DNA of 64,000 nt from Haliotis asinina (GCF_037392515.1 NC_090280.1:18416001-18480000); one strand, 5' to 3'; shown: positions 11,267 to 23,737, numbered from the stretch's first letter. Numbers and translations are program-made. Notes: generated by a model from the letters alone, not told the origin.

Positions 11267-13085
11267 TATTGATCTTAATGCTAAACAATGTGACAGACAA
11301 AATACTGCCTTGGGGGACACCCTGATCCTGATTGTAATGATCAGACACGGTTGAATCCACTCGGACTTGAAATCTTCTATCTTTTAGGAACTGTGAGATA
11401 AAAAGAGGTAAACGACCTCTCAAAACAAAATCATGCAAATCCTTTAAAATACCATGCTTCCAGGTCGTATCATGAGCCTTTTCAAGATCAAAGAAAATTG
11501 ATACAGCGTGTTCTTTATTAACTATGGCATTTTTGACAAAGGATTCTAATCGTACCAAATGATCAATGGCACTACGATTTTTCCTGAAACCACATTGATT
11601 GTTTGTTACAAGGTTATTGGTTTCAAGATACCAAGTCAATCTATTATTCACCATACGTTCCATGGTTTTGCGGACACAGTTAGTTAGAGATATCGGTCTG
11701 TAATTCGACGGATCTGTATGATCCCTGCCAGGTTTTGATATCAGGACTACAATGACATTACGCCATGAAGGTGGAAGTTCTCCAGACGTCCATATTTGGT
11801 CAAATATATCTAAAAGTGTCATCAGACATGGTTCAGATAAATGTTTCAGTAGCTGGTAATGGGTCACCAGTTGCAGTGTCATGAGCTTGCTTAAGGGCAG
11901 TTTGTAGCTCATGTAATGAAAACACTTCATTGTAATCTTCACCATTATTTGAGTCGAAATTAACTTTTGTCTTTTTCTTCTGTTTCTGATATTTCTGACA
12001 CTCAGGGACATAATTTGCCGATGATGAATTCTTTGAACCATGTTCCAGACCTAGCCCATTGGTGTGCGTGAATTAATTTGGAGACAGTTCCTCCAAGGTT
12101 GTCGTTTGTTTTGTTTAAAGGTACGACGTGCCTTTGCATTCAATATTTTAAATTTGTTTAAGTTGAGGACAGTTGGGTGATATCGGAAATATTTTTCTGC
12201 CCTTTTCCTCGCTTTCCTGGCTTGTCTACAATCTGTATTAAACCATGGTTTCCGTACATGTGGAGTTGTAGAGGATTTTGGTATACACGCATCAGCAATT
12301 TCATTTAAAACGTCAGAAAAACACTTAACAGAATCAGTTATATCGCTGAAACATTCGGGTCTTAGTTTAAAAGTCGGTAAAGTTTGAAACAAGGACCAGT
12401 CTGCCTTAGAAAAGTTCCATCTTGTATATGATGGAGAGCCATATGGATTAATTTCTGATAAAATAGTTGGAAAGTGGTCACTTCCGCAGAGGTCATTGTG
12501 GACTGACCAATCAAATTCATTAAGTAGATTAGAGTCTGCAAGCGACAAATCTAGAGAAGAGTGAATGGCAGTTGCAGGATGCAGATAAGTGCTTGAATCG
12601 TCATTAGATATACACAAGTCATTATTGGATATAAAATCTCCCAATATTTTACCTTTAGTGTTAGTGTTTGCACCGCCCCAGATCGAGTTATGGCCATTGA
12701 GATCACCCATTATGATACAGGATTTAGGGAGTTGGTCATAGAGAGCTTGAAGATCAGACAGCTGGAGTGTCAAAGAAGGCGGAATATACAAAGAGCACAG
12801 TGTAAAGGTAACGTGAAGAGTTAGTCTCACAGCAACAACTTGGACATTAGTTGTGAGTGTTAGAGGACTGTGGATAACGTCCTGCTTTACAAGGATTGAA
12901 GGTGAAAAAGAATGATAAGCAAAGAACTGACGTAAATTAAAAGTATCTATCTGCTTCAGATAGGTTTCCTGCAGACAGAAACCTGATGGAGCAAAATCTT
13001 GGACTAATAACTGTAACTCATTAAAATTGGTCCGTAATCCTCTACAATTCCACTATATTATATTTTTGGAATGGACTATCTTTTA
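11267..13085 (-). pseudogene. ORF2 of LINE B, endonuclease and first part of reverse transcriptase
   Basis: The minus strand gives endonuclease blocks ([15 protein letters not shown] near 12700; GSDHFPTIL near 12470) and then reverse transcriptase blocks ([20 protein letters not shown] near 11740, [64 protein letters not shown] near 11300). Endonuclease and reverse transcriptase lie in different frames, with a break near 12045. The protein is cut by the TIR element, and the sequence resumes at 9004 with [20 protein letters not shown]. Confidence 0.8.
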
Positions 13086-13119
13086 GGCAGAATAATTGGG
13101 GATCTATCCCGCCCCATTT

Positions 13120-14260
13120 TAGAGGGCGACAGTTATGTGCCCTGGAATGGGAGTGTTCGGACACGTCCATATCCTCAAGTGAACCATATTTATTATATAG
13201 CTGAACTGGATTTTCTGATCCCTTTGATACTCTGCTACTTTGAAGTTTTTTAGTTGAATCTGACCTTGGTTTCGGCTTGCTTTTAATGGCCTGTTGAACA
13301 TTTGTTGATTGTTGATTGAGATGGTGATTTGTCCTGTGGTATGAACGTTTCACCTTGAGACTCAGATTGGATTTGGGATGAAATAACAACTGTTGTTTGA
13401 GTGGATTGTTCTGGGGAAAATCTCTCGGGAGTATCAGTTTTCACCCATGTCGAATCTGTTTGACAGGTGATTGACGTAGTTGGGACTTCGGCCTGTTTAA
13501 AACAAAAGGTTGTATCAGATAGCGTTCTGGAGACTGATGCGCACGTTTCGGTCTGTCCTTGGGTTTGTAGGAGTCTTTTAGCTTCTGCATAACTGATGTT
13601 TTTACTGAATTTAATCGTATTAATCTCCATCTGCTGTTTCCACATCGGGCAGTCCTTAGAGGAAGATGAGTGTGTTCCAAAGCAGTTGGCGCACTTTTTT
13701 AAAATTGCTGTCACAGTCTTCTGTTACATGTGTCTTCTCACTGCAGTGAGCGCATGTAAAAGACAATGTGCAGGTGTTCATACCGTGGCCAAACTTCTGA
13801 CATTTGAAACATCTGAGAGGGTTAGGAATGTATGTATCAACCCTGATATTGCAGTATCCTGCCTTAAGTGACTGAGGTGCAGATATGTGTTTGTCTGGTG
13901 GATGTCTGATGGATGGTGATAAACCGTTTTACAAGGGTAACTCCTTGATCTTTCATTTTTGTGACTATATCCAGTTCTGTCATGTCAGCGAACAATCGAT
14001 CCTGATCTCGTACAATACCTTTGCTGGTGTTAAGAGTTCGGTGCGCAGAAACTGAAACGGGTACACCTACAAACGATTGAAGGGAAAGGAGGTTTGATGC
14101 TTGCTGTCGTTTGCTACATTCGACTAACAAAGCACCGGAACGTAAGCGTCTAATGTTTTTCACGTCCCCTACAATGCCCTGAATTCCTTTAGAAACTGCA
14201 AACGGATTTAATTTCAGAGGCATTTTATCAATAGCCTCAATGACTATAAACCATGGCCAC
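13120..14260 (-). pseudogene. ORF1 (nucleic-acid binding) of LINE B
   Basis: Minus-strand coding remnant reading [20 protein letters not shown], then [16 protein letters not shown], then a zinc-knuckle region and CPMWKQQMEINTIKF, ending SLEDMDVSEHSHSRAHN. The layout matches ORF1 of the element at 39006-40238: an RRM-like region followed by CCHC knuckles and a Ser/Thr-rich tail. The frame breaks around 13870, inside the start of the knuckle region, so the gene is not open. It would act as the RNA-binding partner of the LINE particle. Confidence 0.75.
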
Positions 14261-14955
14261 TAATCGATAGACTGTGAAGTGCGCTGTTCATCATTATTGT
14301 CGAGTGGACGTTTATTTATTTATTTTTTTAGGGAGTATCGTAAGCCATATTGAATTTTTATTGTTTCATCATCCGAGCTCCCCACCCACCACGAAGTATC
14401 ACAAGGACAATGCTAAAAACAAGCGAATCTCCAGTTTGCAGCATCAAGGATACCCGGATGATTTACTAAAGTAGAAAAATCAATAGATTAATGATTCCAC
14501 CAGACAGGCCTATGAGCCACTGCCCTCTGGCACACAACTCTGGGCAAAACCGTTATTGAATAATGTATTGAAATTCAGAGTCCAAAAAATTCGCCAAGAC
14601 TTTAAAACATATCATATGATAATTCTCAGAATTTGGTGCAACAGTGTATTAATGTAGAACAGGGCTTGTCGTGACCAGCCGATTGATCGAATCGGGCCTA
14701 TTCAACCACCCGTCTAGGTGAAGTTAGGGCCAAAGTGGTGTGTTGGGCAACAGGATCACCTAGTCCTTGTTCCAGTACCCTCAACCACCATGATTCCCTC
14801 CTCCACCGCCAACTGGTTGCCCAATTTGGTCGCCTCTTACGACCAGCAATGGGGTGCTGTGGACACATTCAGCCTCGAGTCCACACGGGAGAAGAGCACT
14901 TAGCGTTACCCAGCACCCACCACGAGCAGGCGGTTCTTCGCCGATGCCATGTTTA

Positions 14956-15339
14956 CTGAGTAGAATGTAAGTAGAGATTATGGTAAAACATAAATCAGAC
15001 CTACTATTATTACATAACTGACACGACAGGACAGGAGTTTCAGAAATAGCTGTCTGAAATGTATTTATCTGTGAGATGGGTTTAGTTTATTACATAATGC
15101 GTATGTTTTCTACATTATAAAAGAACGGATAAATATTGTATCTCGTTGTTTAAGGACATCTCAGTAACGTTAACGTCCAGGAAGGTGCTACTTTGTGTTA
15201 ATGTAAACAAACATAGTGTCGTGCTTCTCCTTTGGCAACATATTAAAAAATCATATGTTGAAAGAGTTCTACAGTCGAACTTGTTGCATTGATAGAGAAA
15301 ATATAATTCAATATATCAATTCAATTGTTTGTTCAGCAT
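14956..15339. other. Intergenic, nothing recognised
   Basis: AT-rich sequence just outside the 5' end of LINE B. I see no open frame, repeat or RNA. Confidence 0.5.
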
Positions 15340-15760
15340 GTGTGGCCTCCGGTCTGTAGACAGATGATACTGCTGCAGGTTGGACGTTGTATGTTACAAC
15401 CGTGGTTGTATGAGACTTAGGGCGTAGTAAACATGATGTTGTAGCTTGATAATAACTTTGTGTTTATACGTTTATATCATAGGATATGTAGGTAAACGGC
15501 ATCGTTTGAGATCATACACTGGACATCCTAACATGAAGTTCACCTTCAATAATGGCCAACTTACACACTTTCCACAGTTGTGATCCATTTATTACATTAC
15601 AATATTGCCCATATACGGATGATATAACCAGCAGGTTGAGATTTGCAGTTTACAACATTTGACATCTCAGACGTAGTGCACAGTGAACATAAAGTTGTAG
15701 CTTTATAACAACGTTTGTATCACTAGATGCCATTAAGTTAATAAAACTAGATTTTATACT
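15340..15760 (-). mobile_element. Very decayed LINE 3'-end relic
   Basis: On the minus strand near 15520-15620 the sequence reads approximately GQYCNV...CGKC...IIEGELH in shifting frames. This resembles the C-terminal 'RY.N....C..C....IEDE.HF' zinc-knuckle block that is clearer at 15960-16200. Only weak similarity remains. Confidence 0.35.
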
Positions 15761-15959
15761 CTTCAAAAACGTAGGGAATAATGAACAACTACGTTTGTAA
15801 GGAAATGGTGATGCACTCTCAAAACGTTCAATAATACCATGTGAACATTGATTGACTCCGAAAAATCTCCTAAATATTTTTAATCGTAAATTATAAAAAA
15901 TGAAGATCCCCTACCTTTTTGACGAGTATATATTATAGAATGTACAGACCAACGATAGG

Positions 15960-16830
15960 TATTTAGTTATTTAGCTTTCATAAGCTGGACATATCATAAC
16001 AAAATGGAATTCATCTTCAATCCTGGCACTTTTTACACAGTCGCAGTGTTCTCATTACGTTATGATATCGCCCACGTTCAACTCGTAGTCTAGCCATGCC
16101 AATACGCACTTTCGTCAAGTCGCGACGATATAAGGAACAGTCACCACGTACTAAATACACTTCCGGTTGTAAGTTCAGTATGGAAGAAGCATAAGAGTCA
16201 TACTGCTACTACACTGCAAACAAGATTTCCATTCCTGATTTAAAATATCAGTAACACGTCGCTTAAACTCTGACAAATATACTTCAAGACTGCCAACAAA
16301 CTGAAACACCCAGACGTACTGTAACTAAATAAAACTTGCCTAACTAATGAAGCCCATGTATGACGATCGACCTTATCCAGTGAATACATCATTTCATATG
16401 CTTTACGTGGATACCCATGACTAGGCATACGGGTAAATCTCAGCCAGAATTTGACACATCTTAATAGAGAAGACACAAAACTGGGAATCTGCCCCATTCG
16501 TCCATAACTAGAACATTTGGAGCCCTTGTACTAATGTTAAGAAACCGTTTGATAGTACTGTAGACGTTGAAAGCCCCACAACTCGGATCTGTATAACAGT
16601 GGCATGACTTGGGAGTCAAATAATGTAAAGTAAACCTTGTAGGTAAACTGCCAATAGGAATAAATCGTTGTTAAAACTTCAAACAAGGCTTTCTTGACCT
16701 TCATAGCAGGGGAACTGCAGCTCTGTGCAAAACGTATTTGACTTGTAAGAACTAAGCCCAAATAATTGTAGCTAGAAACTACATCCATATTAATCAGACT
16801 GTAGGTCGACTTTTCCACACATGATATTTT
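15960..16830 (-). mobile_element. LINE ORF2 C-terminal relic
   Basis: Minus strand, in order: VVSSYNYLGLVLTSQIRF (about 16780), LLYRSELWGFQ (about 16590), VKFWLRFTRMPSHGYPRKAY (about 16430), WASLVRQVLF, LTKVRIGMARLRVERGRYHN (about 16100), then CDCVKSARIEDEFHFVMICP (about 16010). This is the conserved post-RT C-terminal region, with its Cys/His knuckle, of a non-LTR retrotransposon. At least two frame changes occur. In U2 it replaces the RT part of the LINE carried by the other units. Confidence 0.7.
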
Positions 16831-16959
16831 TTCACGCTCCGGAAAACCATTATTTTAATTTGAAACATACTAAGAGTCAAAGCCCATGATTCACAGTACC
16901 TTTGGAGACCATCAAGACGTTTCTGTGGACAATTTACGCTATCTGCAACATGTAGACAT

Positions 16960-17320
16960 GAAGAGAAGCAATTACAAGGAAATGATCAGAAACATGGAAA
17001 GAGGGTGAATCATAAACATGTGAAGTGATGACCGACTGTCCTAGGTGTTCGGGAGGAAATGTGTAATCAGTTTTGTAGGATTGTGTGTTTCTCCTGTTTC
17101 AGTGTTATCATCATGTTATCATTTGTCCCACTTCTTTGCCGCCGTAACAGGAAGGTATCATATTCTGCTCAGAGAGATACTGTTGAAGTAAGCGTGACCT
17201 GTGCGAGGTTTGATAATTGATAATGTCGGTGTTGAAATGTCGCCACACAAGATACTGTGGCTAGTTTCAGAGAGTTCATCAACAACGTCAGGTGTTTCAT
17301 TTAACCGGTTTTGATAGGCA
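16960..17320 (-). mobile_element. Endonuclease-end remnant of unit LINE, U2
   Basis: Matches 3000-3387 of U1: GGAAATGATCAGA, TGTCCTAGGTGTTCGGG and CAGGAAGGTATCATATTCTG. Only this end of the LINE survives in U2; its RT portion is absent. Confidence 0.7.
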
Positions 17321-17485
17321 GACAGTGCTATTGGTGGTCAGCCTCGCTGGGTTGATTGAGACAGTTGCGCAGATCGATGCTTATGTTGATCATGTGATTG
17401 TCCAGACTCGATTATTTACTGACCACCTCCGTAACTAAACTAAACTCACTCACTCATCCAAACCCACTCACTCATTCACACATTC
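17321..17485. repeat. SINE-like repeat with (ACTC)n tail, U2
   Basis: GACAGTGCTATTGGTGGTCA, then GCGCAGATCGATGC and GACTCGATTATTTACTGACC, ending in ACTCACTCACTC. Orthologous to the copies in the other units. Confidence 0.65.
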
Positions 17486-17907
17486 AGAGTGTACTTTCAC
17501 AAACAAATGTGATGTACGGCTGTAGACACGAAGTCCCTATGTAATTATTGCGATACATAGGTTTAGCTGGTGACCTGACAACTGAACGATCCACTTTGAA
17601 ACCGGATCTATTTTGGTTTAAGTGTTGAATAATGATTATACAAGTGTTCAGCTCATGTTTATCAAGTGTATTTAGATAAGTGGAAGACAAGTGTGTGCAC
17701 CACGAGGAGATGGATACCAGAGAGGGCCGGGATTATGACTTACTTTAGTTACAGCAGAGGTCCACTTGTCCTGGCACTGTTTGTCAGTTTAATGTACAAG
17801 TACCTCTCGGTGTGTGATACAGCATATAAACACCACAAGTGTTGCCATTGTGTATATCATATTCCTGTTACATATGCAGAGTGTTTTGATTGGCACTGAA
17901 GTTAGCC

Positions 17908-17983
17908 TTTAAATACACAGTACTCCACACTCAAGACCCATTCACTCGGAGTCAGTCCGTACAACCAGCTATCAGAGAGAAGC
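17908..17983 (+). promoter_or_regulatory. Promoter and 5' leader of FReD copy 2
   Basis: TTTAAATA box at 17908-17915, then a likely start site within ACTCCACACTCAAG about 25-30 bases downstream, and the ATG at 17984. About 200 bases further upstream are also strongly conserved among all copies (TTAGTTACAGCAGAGGTCCA and ATACAGCATATAAACACCAC). Confidence 0.55.
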
Positions 17984-20900
17984 ATGGTGTTCCCACTATG
18001 TCTGTGTGTAGTGTTGCTGGTTGCTTGTGGATATGCCAACATATCCGGCGACTACTGTCAGGTTCTGGACAACTACGATACTTTCAAGACATCCATGGAT
18101 AACTTCCTGGCTTCCAGGGATGAAACCTGTGGGAACACGGACAGGCGCAGTGGTGAGTACATCGTAGTGTAGAAAGTTACGGCACCAGTGACTTTACAGC
18201 TTTGTTAGTACTCTGAGAGCTCTATATCTATGCTTTTCAACCAGTGGTAGAAGCTGTTCCAGATACACACACCTCCCAAATGTCTTTGTACACTGGACAG
18301 TAAGACATAGGAAAGCGGCACATTCCTCGCGCCTTGTTTTTGAAACTTTAAATACATTTTTGTACAGATTTGTTTGTATTCTGACAGCTCTATATCTATG
18401 CTTTTCAACCAGTGGTGAAAGCTGTTCCAGATACACACACCTCCCAAATGTCTTTGTACACTTTACGATAAGACATAGGAAAGCGGCACATTCCTCGCTC
18501 CTTGTTTTTGAAACTTTAAATACATTTTTGTACAGATTTGTTAGTATTCTGAGAGCTTTATATCTTTGCTTTTCAACCAGTGGTGAAGGTTTTTCCAAAT
18601 ACACGCACCTCCAAAATGCCTTAGTACACTGGATAGTAAGACATAGAAAAGCGGCACATTCCTCGCTCCGTGTTAAGGAGCGTCATATGATGTCATAGCT
18701 CTGACCATGTTACATTGTTATATGCCTCAATAAAATGTTATTCAGCTTTCTCCTTTGATCAAACTTAACATTCACTTTTCACCTCGATATCTTTTAATTT
18801 AATCGTATTGGTAGAAGTATTGCTAGAATAATAAATAGTTGCGAATTTTGCGTTGATCAAGAGGCAAGTTAAGAATTATTAATTCCAGCAACAACATTCA
18901 CTGTTCCAAGTGGTTGATATACGCCGAGACTGCAAGAGACATTATGTAAATGAGGAAATATGGAAATAAGCCCAAATACGCTTCATATTGAACAGACTGT
19001 AAGAGCATGTTGGACGAGTTTCCCGAAGCTGATGACGGAGTTTACCGAATCCACCCGACAGATGGGAAGGGGTCATTTCTGGCCTACTGTGACATGACTG
19101 GCGGAGGATGGTTGGTAAGTTCCACACAATATCTGCAGCATGACAATTCTTCCTTCAATGTGCAATGGTGATGTCAATGTGTCATATATCTCAATATTCA
19201 CACAATGAGACACTGATTTTCAATGAACAGGTATTTCAAAGGCGACTGGACGGGTCAGAAGATTTCTATCGAACCTGGTTTGAATACATGGACGGATTTG
19301 GAAACCTCACCCGAGAGTTTTGGCTTGGTTCGTACAAACATCAATTTCCCGTCAGAACCATGAATGCTTAGTATTTATGTGACATTCCATGGTTTAAATG
19401 TTGAGTATGTGACCACAATTGATGATATAGTGAAGCATCTGATAGTGTTCGTCTATGTGTGTTATGGGTCTGTGATAACTTGGTGTCAAAAATGTTGTAT
19501 ACCACAAGTGGTTGTATATGTCTGTAACTAGTATACAAAGAAACTGTCGTTATCGAGGTTTAAGACAAATAAGAGTCGATTTTATACTTGAGGGCGAAGA
19601 GATAGAATAGGGCTTCTTGAAAACGGATTTCTAAAAACAGGTTGTGATAAACATTTTTGCTGATGATTAAGCCAAAAGTAAACCGTTTCCGTAAAATTAT
19701 GCATTTGCGCCTGGGTTGTGTGTTGGGGTGTGAACAGGCAGATCCTTTAGGTTTTCAGGTTGTGTGTTGGGGTGTAAACAGACACATCGTTTTGGTCGTC
19801 AGGTTGTGTGTTGGGATGTGAACAGATAGATAATCTAGGTCGTCAGGTTGTGTGTTGGGGTTTGAACAGACAGATCCTTTAGGTTGTCAGGTTGTGTGTT
19901 AGGGTTTGAACAGACACATCGTTTTGGCCGTCAGGTTGTATGTTGGGGTCTGAACAGACAGATCCTTTAGGTCGTCAGGTTGTGTGTTGGTGTTTGAACA
20001 GACAGATCCTTTAGGTCGTCAGATTTTGTGTGTTGGGGTGTAAACAGACATATCGTTTTGTTCGTCAGGTTGTGTGTTGTGGTTTGAACAGACAGATCCT
20101 TTAGGTCGTCGGATTGTACACATGGGCTAGATTCCCTACATAGAAACACTGATGAAACTCAAGGTCTCCATTCTGGTTTTTCTGTAAGACTGCATGACCC
20201 GGGGTGTCACTACAACCCAAGATTGAGTTTTCATTTCTTACAGTGTGTAACTGGAATCTTCTACAGAACTTCGGGATAATGTAAACTGAGGTCATATTTC
20301 AGGAAATGAGAAGATACACAGAGTGACGAAGCAGAAAACCTATGAACTGAAAATTGACCTGGTGAACAAATCAGGAAGTCACTTCTATGCCCAGTACAGC
20401 AGTTTCTACTTGGGCAGTATGTCAGAGTTCTACACTCTGTTCATCGGGAACTACTCAGGAACAGCTGGTGAGTATGTTGGAAATAGTACTTTGTGTTTGT
20501 TTCAGAATGTCATATATTCTTATTGTTTTGATTATGTCATTGTTCCTTCTAACTGGATGATTAGAATACCGCGAATGAAGGATTGTGATGAATTATTGGG
20601 AATTTACATATTTCTCCGTAAAAGAAGCTATGAAACCGTAAATCGTTATGTAAAACGAGAGAGAACATGTAAGCATGTCGCTCAATTTCAGCAGGAACCT
20701 GTATGTCCACGGCTCCAAATGACGCTGTGTTCATACCATTCTCTATTTCGCTCAAACGCACGCAGTGTTGTCAAACAAGCCAAGACTGAACCATATGTTA
20801 CAGTTCAGAATGGGGTGTTCAAGTAATAGTCAGAAATATGCTGGTTTTTGTGTATTTTCAGGAGACAAGATGCTGCATCACAACAACACCAGATTCACAG

Positions 20901-21076
20901 CAAATAATCTGGATCTGGATACAGCCTCGAACAACTGTGCTGTGCAATATAAAGGGGCTTGGTGGTTCAAATCGTGCTACCAGTCACACCTGAATGGTCT
21001 GTACAGTAAGGGACCACGATGGATTGGTTTGTCAGGACTTAAGTCTTCCTCCATGAAGATTCGACCTCTCAACTAA
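17984..21076 (+). CDS. FReD copy 2, secreted fibrinogen-related lectin (class A)
   Basis: Five exons: 17984-18152, 18996-19114, 19231-19327, 20303-20467, 20862-21076. Together they give 765 nt, 254 residues. Residues 1-20 form a signal peptide ([20 protein letters not shown]); a 36-residue spacer has two Cys. The fibrinogen domain starts at [19 protein letters not shown] and contains [67 protein letters not shown] and MKIRPLN. The four family Cys and the D-x-D calcium-site motif before NCA are present, so it should be a calcium-dependent, secreted sugar- or acetyl-group-binding lectin of the ficolin/tachylectin type. No collagen, coiled-coil or Ig part is encoded. Sequons occur at NIS, NLT, NKS, NYS and NNT. 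The exon 3 donor (CTTG-GTTCGT) is weak. Immunity or recognition is the usual role of the family; the ligand is unknown. Confidence 0.9.
18193..18680. repeat. Triplicated ~170-bp segment in intron 1 of copy 2
   Basis: Three tandem copies beginning at about 18193, 18364 and 18533, each with TCTATATCTATGCTTTTCAA, CACACACCTCCCAAATGTC and AAGCGGCACATTCCTCGC. The other genes have one copy. This is a local tandem gain private to copy 2. Confidence 0.85.
19713..20114. repeat. 44-bp minisatellite, 9 copies, intron 3 of copy 2
   Basis: Period 44. Each repeat starts GGTTGTGTGTTGGGG. Two types are mixed: H (AACAGACACATCGTTTTGG) and L (AACAGACAGATCCTTTAGG), in the order L H L L H L L H L. It ends about 190 bases before exon 4. 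Confidence 0.9.
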
Positions 21077-21599
21077 ATGATGATTACTGGGGGCATGCTT
21101 GGTCACGTAGAGTATCACCACCACAGCAATAACACATTTTCATCACACTACCATCAAGACGGACACTGACTCTTTTACATCACACTACACTGAGATCAAA
21201 CAACAACGTAAACGATAAGAATAGTTAAACCAATATCTATTCATGGATGTGGGAGACATGTGGATACCAGTCTTAGTAAACCAGTACTCGGGGCGACAGT
21301 AAAGTGTACTGATATGGAACTTGAAATTGAAATCCAATTAATGTTAGGAATACGTATGCGACATAACTGCTTAACTGGTTTTAGCGGGTTTTGAGGCAAC
21401 TGCAGAAGTTAATTAAACGTTACGCAATGAATACGAGAATGCCAATCAAGGTAGGTATTCAATGCTGTTGACTTTCACAGTGAATGGGTAGTTCATGTGC
21501 GCTTGTATCAGTTCTTTTGAGCAAAGGGTGGTGAGGATGTTTGTGTGTGCACGTTTGTGTGTGTAATTTGTGGTGTGTACATGCTTCTGTGAGTACAGT
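21077..21599. other. 3' flank of copy 2
   Basis: Conserved behind copies 2-5 (CATCACACTACCATCAAGAC, TTTTACATCACACTACACTG). No separate gene. It contains the 3' untranslated region and a GT-rich tract at about 21530-21600. The expected polyadenylation hexamer after the stop is AATAAC, so the true cleavage signal is unclear. Confidence 0.5.
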
Positions 21600-21900
21600 G
21601 TGCACAGTTCAGCTACAGCTCACACAAACTAGCCATTGAAACTGGCAGATGTTCAGATATGCCAAGGCATGAAAGACTGTGTAAAGTCTGTAACAGTGGG
21701 TACATGGAGACTGAATATCACTTCCTGCTGACTTGTGTAACTTATGATAACCTCCAACAAAGATACATGCCCATTAAATATTCTGCATTCCTAACTATGG
21801 TTTAATCTTCTCAAGTCTTCCCAACACGAATCAGTTATAGGAAACTTGGCCTGCTACATTTTCCGTGCCTCCAAGCTTAGTGGGAAAGCTCTCGTATAGA
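21600..21900 (+). mobile_element. Plus-strand LINE ORF2 C-terminal relic, U2
   Basis: Reads HKLAIETGRCSDMPRHERLC then KVCNSGYMETEYHFLLTC, the Cys/His knuckle that closes ORF2 in many non-LTR retrotransposons. It then passes to ESVIGNLACYIFRASKLSGK and a stop in another frame. It lies opposite to the minus-strand LINE of the same unit. Repeated in U4/U5 (45450-45755) and U5/U6 (53500-53805). Confidence 0.7.
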
Positions 21901-21919
21901 ATAAATACTATGTAGTATA

Positions 21920-23090
21920 CATCACTGATCATTAATATGGGACATTACTATCCCAGCCTCTTGTGGTACCTGTACTTGTCTTATGTATCACATTGTTGCA
22001 TTTGTAGAAGTGCTCGGTATATTATCCACGTACCATTGATAGTGGCCTGAGTATATTTTCTGTGCTGCACTTAACTTCATGCACTCGTGTTTTGGATGTG
22101 TAAAACTTATTTGTATGCCCCGATATATCTGTACCTTGTTAAAATCCATGAATTACCGGTTACAACCCGTTCTATTTTCCACGTCTTGATGCCTTGTATG
22201 GGTATCCATGGTAACAGGTTGCATTTGATATGGCCTGTTGTAACTGTACGGCCTAAAACCTCTTTTTGTACCCTGTAATGTTATAGTATCCATCATTGAT
22301 CGTAGAATGTTATATATTCCATGCGTGGACACACCTGGATATCATCCTGTAAAACTGACTGTATGTACATGCTGAACTTGCATATGCCCTCTTAAAACTT
22401 TTGTATGTCCACTTTGTAGTGTAATATTCGGTATCATTAAACTTATAATGTATAGTCTTTACGCCTGGATTCACATGACTAAAGAGTCTGTATAACTGAT
22501 TGTTCCATAATATAGTCTATGTATGTGTTTGGACCATGTTGCCAACAAGACTTAGATTTAAAATTTTAAAATTAGGCATCACTCAATGTGGAATGGTATA
22601 TCTCTGTAACAATGATAGTGGTGTCTGATATGTTATCCAGGCTGCACAGGTAGCATCCAATATTGTCTGTTATTTCCGCTAGGAGTCAAGCGTTTTTTTA
22701 TTTTCTTGCATATCTACCCTGTAGTGTAAACTTGTTATCATTGATGATGGAATGGTGTATACCTCATGCTTGGACACACCTGTATAAACATTGTGTGACT
22801 ATATCTTTTGTATGCATTTGTCGTACCTGCATGAGTCTTGATCACTGAACGTAGAATACAATGGCTTTCATGCCCTGGTACACATAAATAATTATTTTTC
22901 AATACAGATCGATGGTATCATCATATAGCCTTGCTGTTTTAGCATGCATTCCTGTGTTTTGTTTAGACAATGCTGTACAGCGGGCTCTGTCATTAACGTT
23001 TGTATTTAGTAGTATAAAACTAGGCATTTTGGATTGTGGAATGCTATATTTTTCATGCTGGGACACACTTGGATAAATTCTCAGTTCTCA
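21920..23090. repeat. Old diverged tandem repeats at the start of U3
   Basis: Five or six recognisable copies of a block with CATCATTGATCGTGGAATG, ATATTCCATGC and TGGACACACCTGGAT, at about 21923, 22291, 22575, 22740 and 23024. Spacing is irregular (150-370 bases) and identity low. A shared 'ACCCTGTAGTGTAA' element precedes some of them. U1 and U4 have lost ~460 bases between two of these blocks. No gene seen. Confidence 0.6.
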
Positions 23091-23737
23091 AAAAACCTTT
23101 TTGCTGTACATAGGGCCGATGGCCCATTCATTGTACTGAATAAAGAGAATCGAGTTGAGTACAGCGTGGTGTGCATGTTTGTGTGTACAGGGAAGTGTGT
23201 GCATCATTCTGTGTGGTGTGGTGTGTAGATGCTTGTGTATGTACAGGGTGGTGTGTACAATGAATGAATGAGTGAGTGATTGATTCAATGATCTTTATTT
23301 CCTCCAGTCACTTCGGCGACTGATTATTCTTTTAACACAACGCACATACTTAACACAACACACACAGTGATGTATTGTAAAGAGAAAAAAGAAAGTTTTA
23401 CAATGTCTGATATTTACATCATTCTGTTGAGAATTAAGTCACTGTCTACAGATGCAGCAATGATCTCAGGATCCAGGAGCTTCGCAGGCTCTGTGATTGC
23501 TTCGGCATAACCTTCCAAGGAACATCGGCTTCATTGTGTCTATAGCATCTGTCACAGTCCTATAGCCCTTCTTTTTGAATAGTTGGAACGGTCGAAGATC
23601 TCTGACGAACATTTTACACAGTTGGTGTAAAGTGACGCTATATAGTTTCAATGTTATGTGTTCTAGTCCGGGACATATTTGACCACCGCTCACTCGCGAA
23701 GAAGGAACATGGTATTACTCTACGCCATATGGTAAGA

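Larger units (their letters stand above)
8030..14955 (-). mobile_element. I-like LINE on minus strand (LINE B), 3'-truncated, with nested insertion
   Basis: Close relative of the full-length LINE at 38437-44504 in the opposite orientation. Its 5' end is near 14955 (complement of GTGGTGGGTGCTGGGTAA at about 14900-14950). It reads through a 5' untranslated region, ORF1, endonuclease and reverse transcriptase, and stops near 8030. The RNase H, C-terminal knuckle and (ACTC)n tail are missing, about 1.6 kb by comparison with the complete element. A 2,246-bp TIR transposon interrupts the reverse transcriptase at 9013-11258. At 8296-8610 and 8611-8925 the same ~310-base segment (after the FVDD motif, CLENGF...HFCRKYKPH) occurs twice in two diverged versions, pointing to recombination between two related LINE copies. 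Confidence 0.85.
16960..22206 (+). repeat. Array unit U2
   Basis: Homology to the other units resumes near 16960, within the endonuclease end of the minus-strand LINE. It continues through the SINE, promoter, FReD copy 2, 3' flank and plus-strand LINE end. The upstream part of the unit is replaced by the accessory block 6479-16960. Confidence 0.8.

Noticed and set aside
13596-13871. 91-codon plus-strand frame with a hydrophobic start
   Set aside because: It is the complement of LINE B ORF1.
17666-17899. Conserved 77-codon frame upstream of several FReD genes (also 50184, 58270)
   Set aside because: It is broken by changes in U3 and U4 and overlaps the conserved promoter region; its conservation is explained by recent duplication.
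18194-18604. 136-codon minus-strand frame in intron 1 of copy 2
   Set aside because: It arises from the triplicated 170-bp intron segment and has no counterpart in the other copies.
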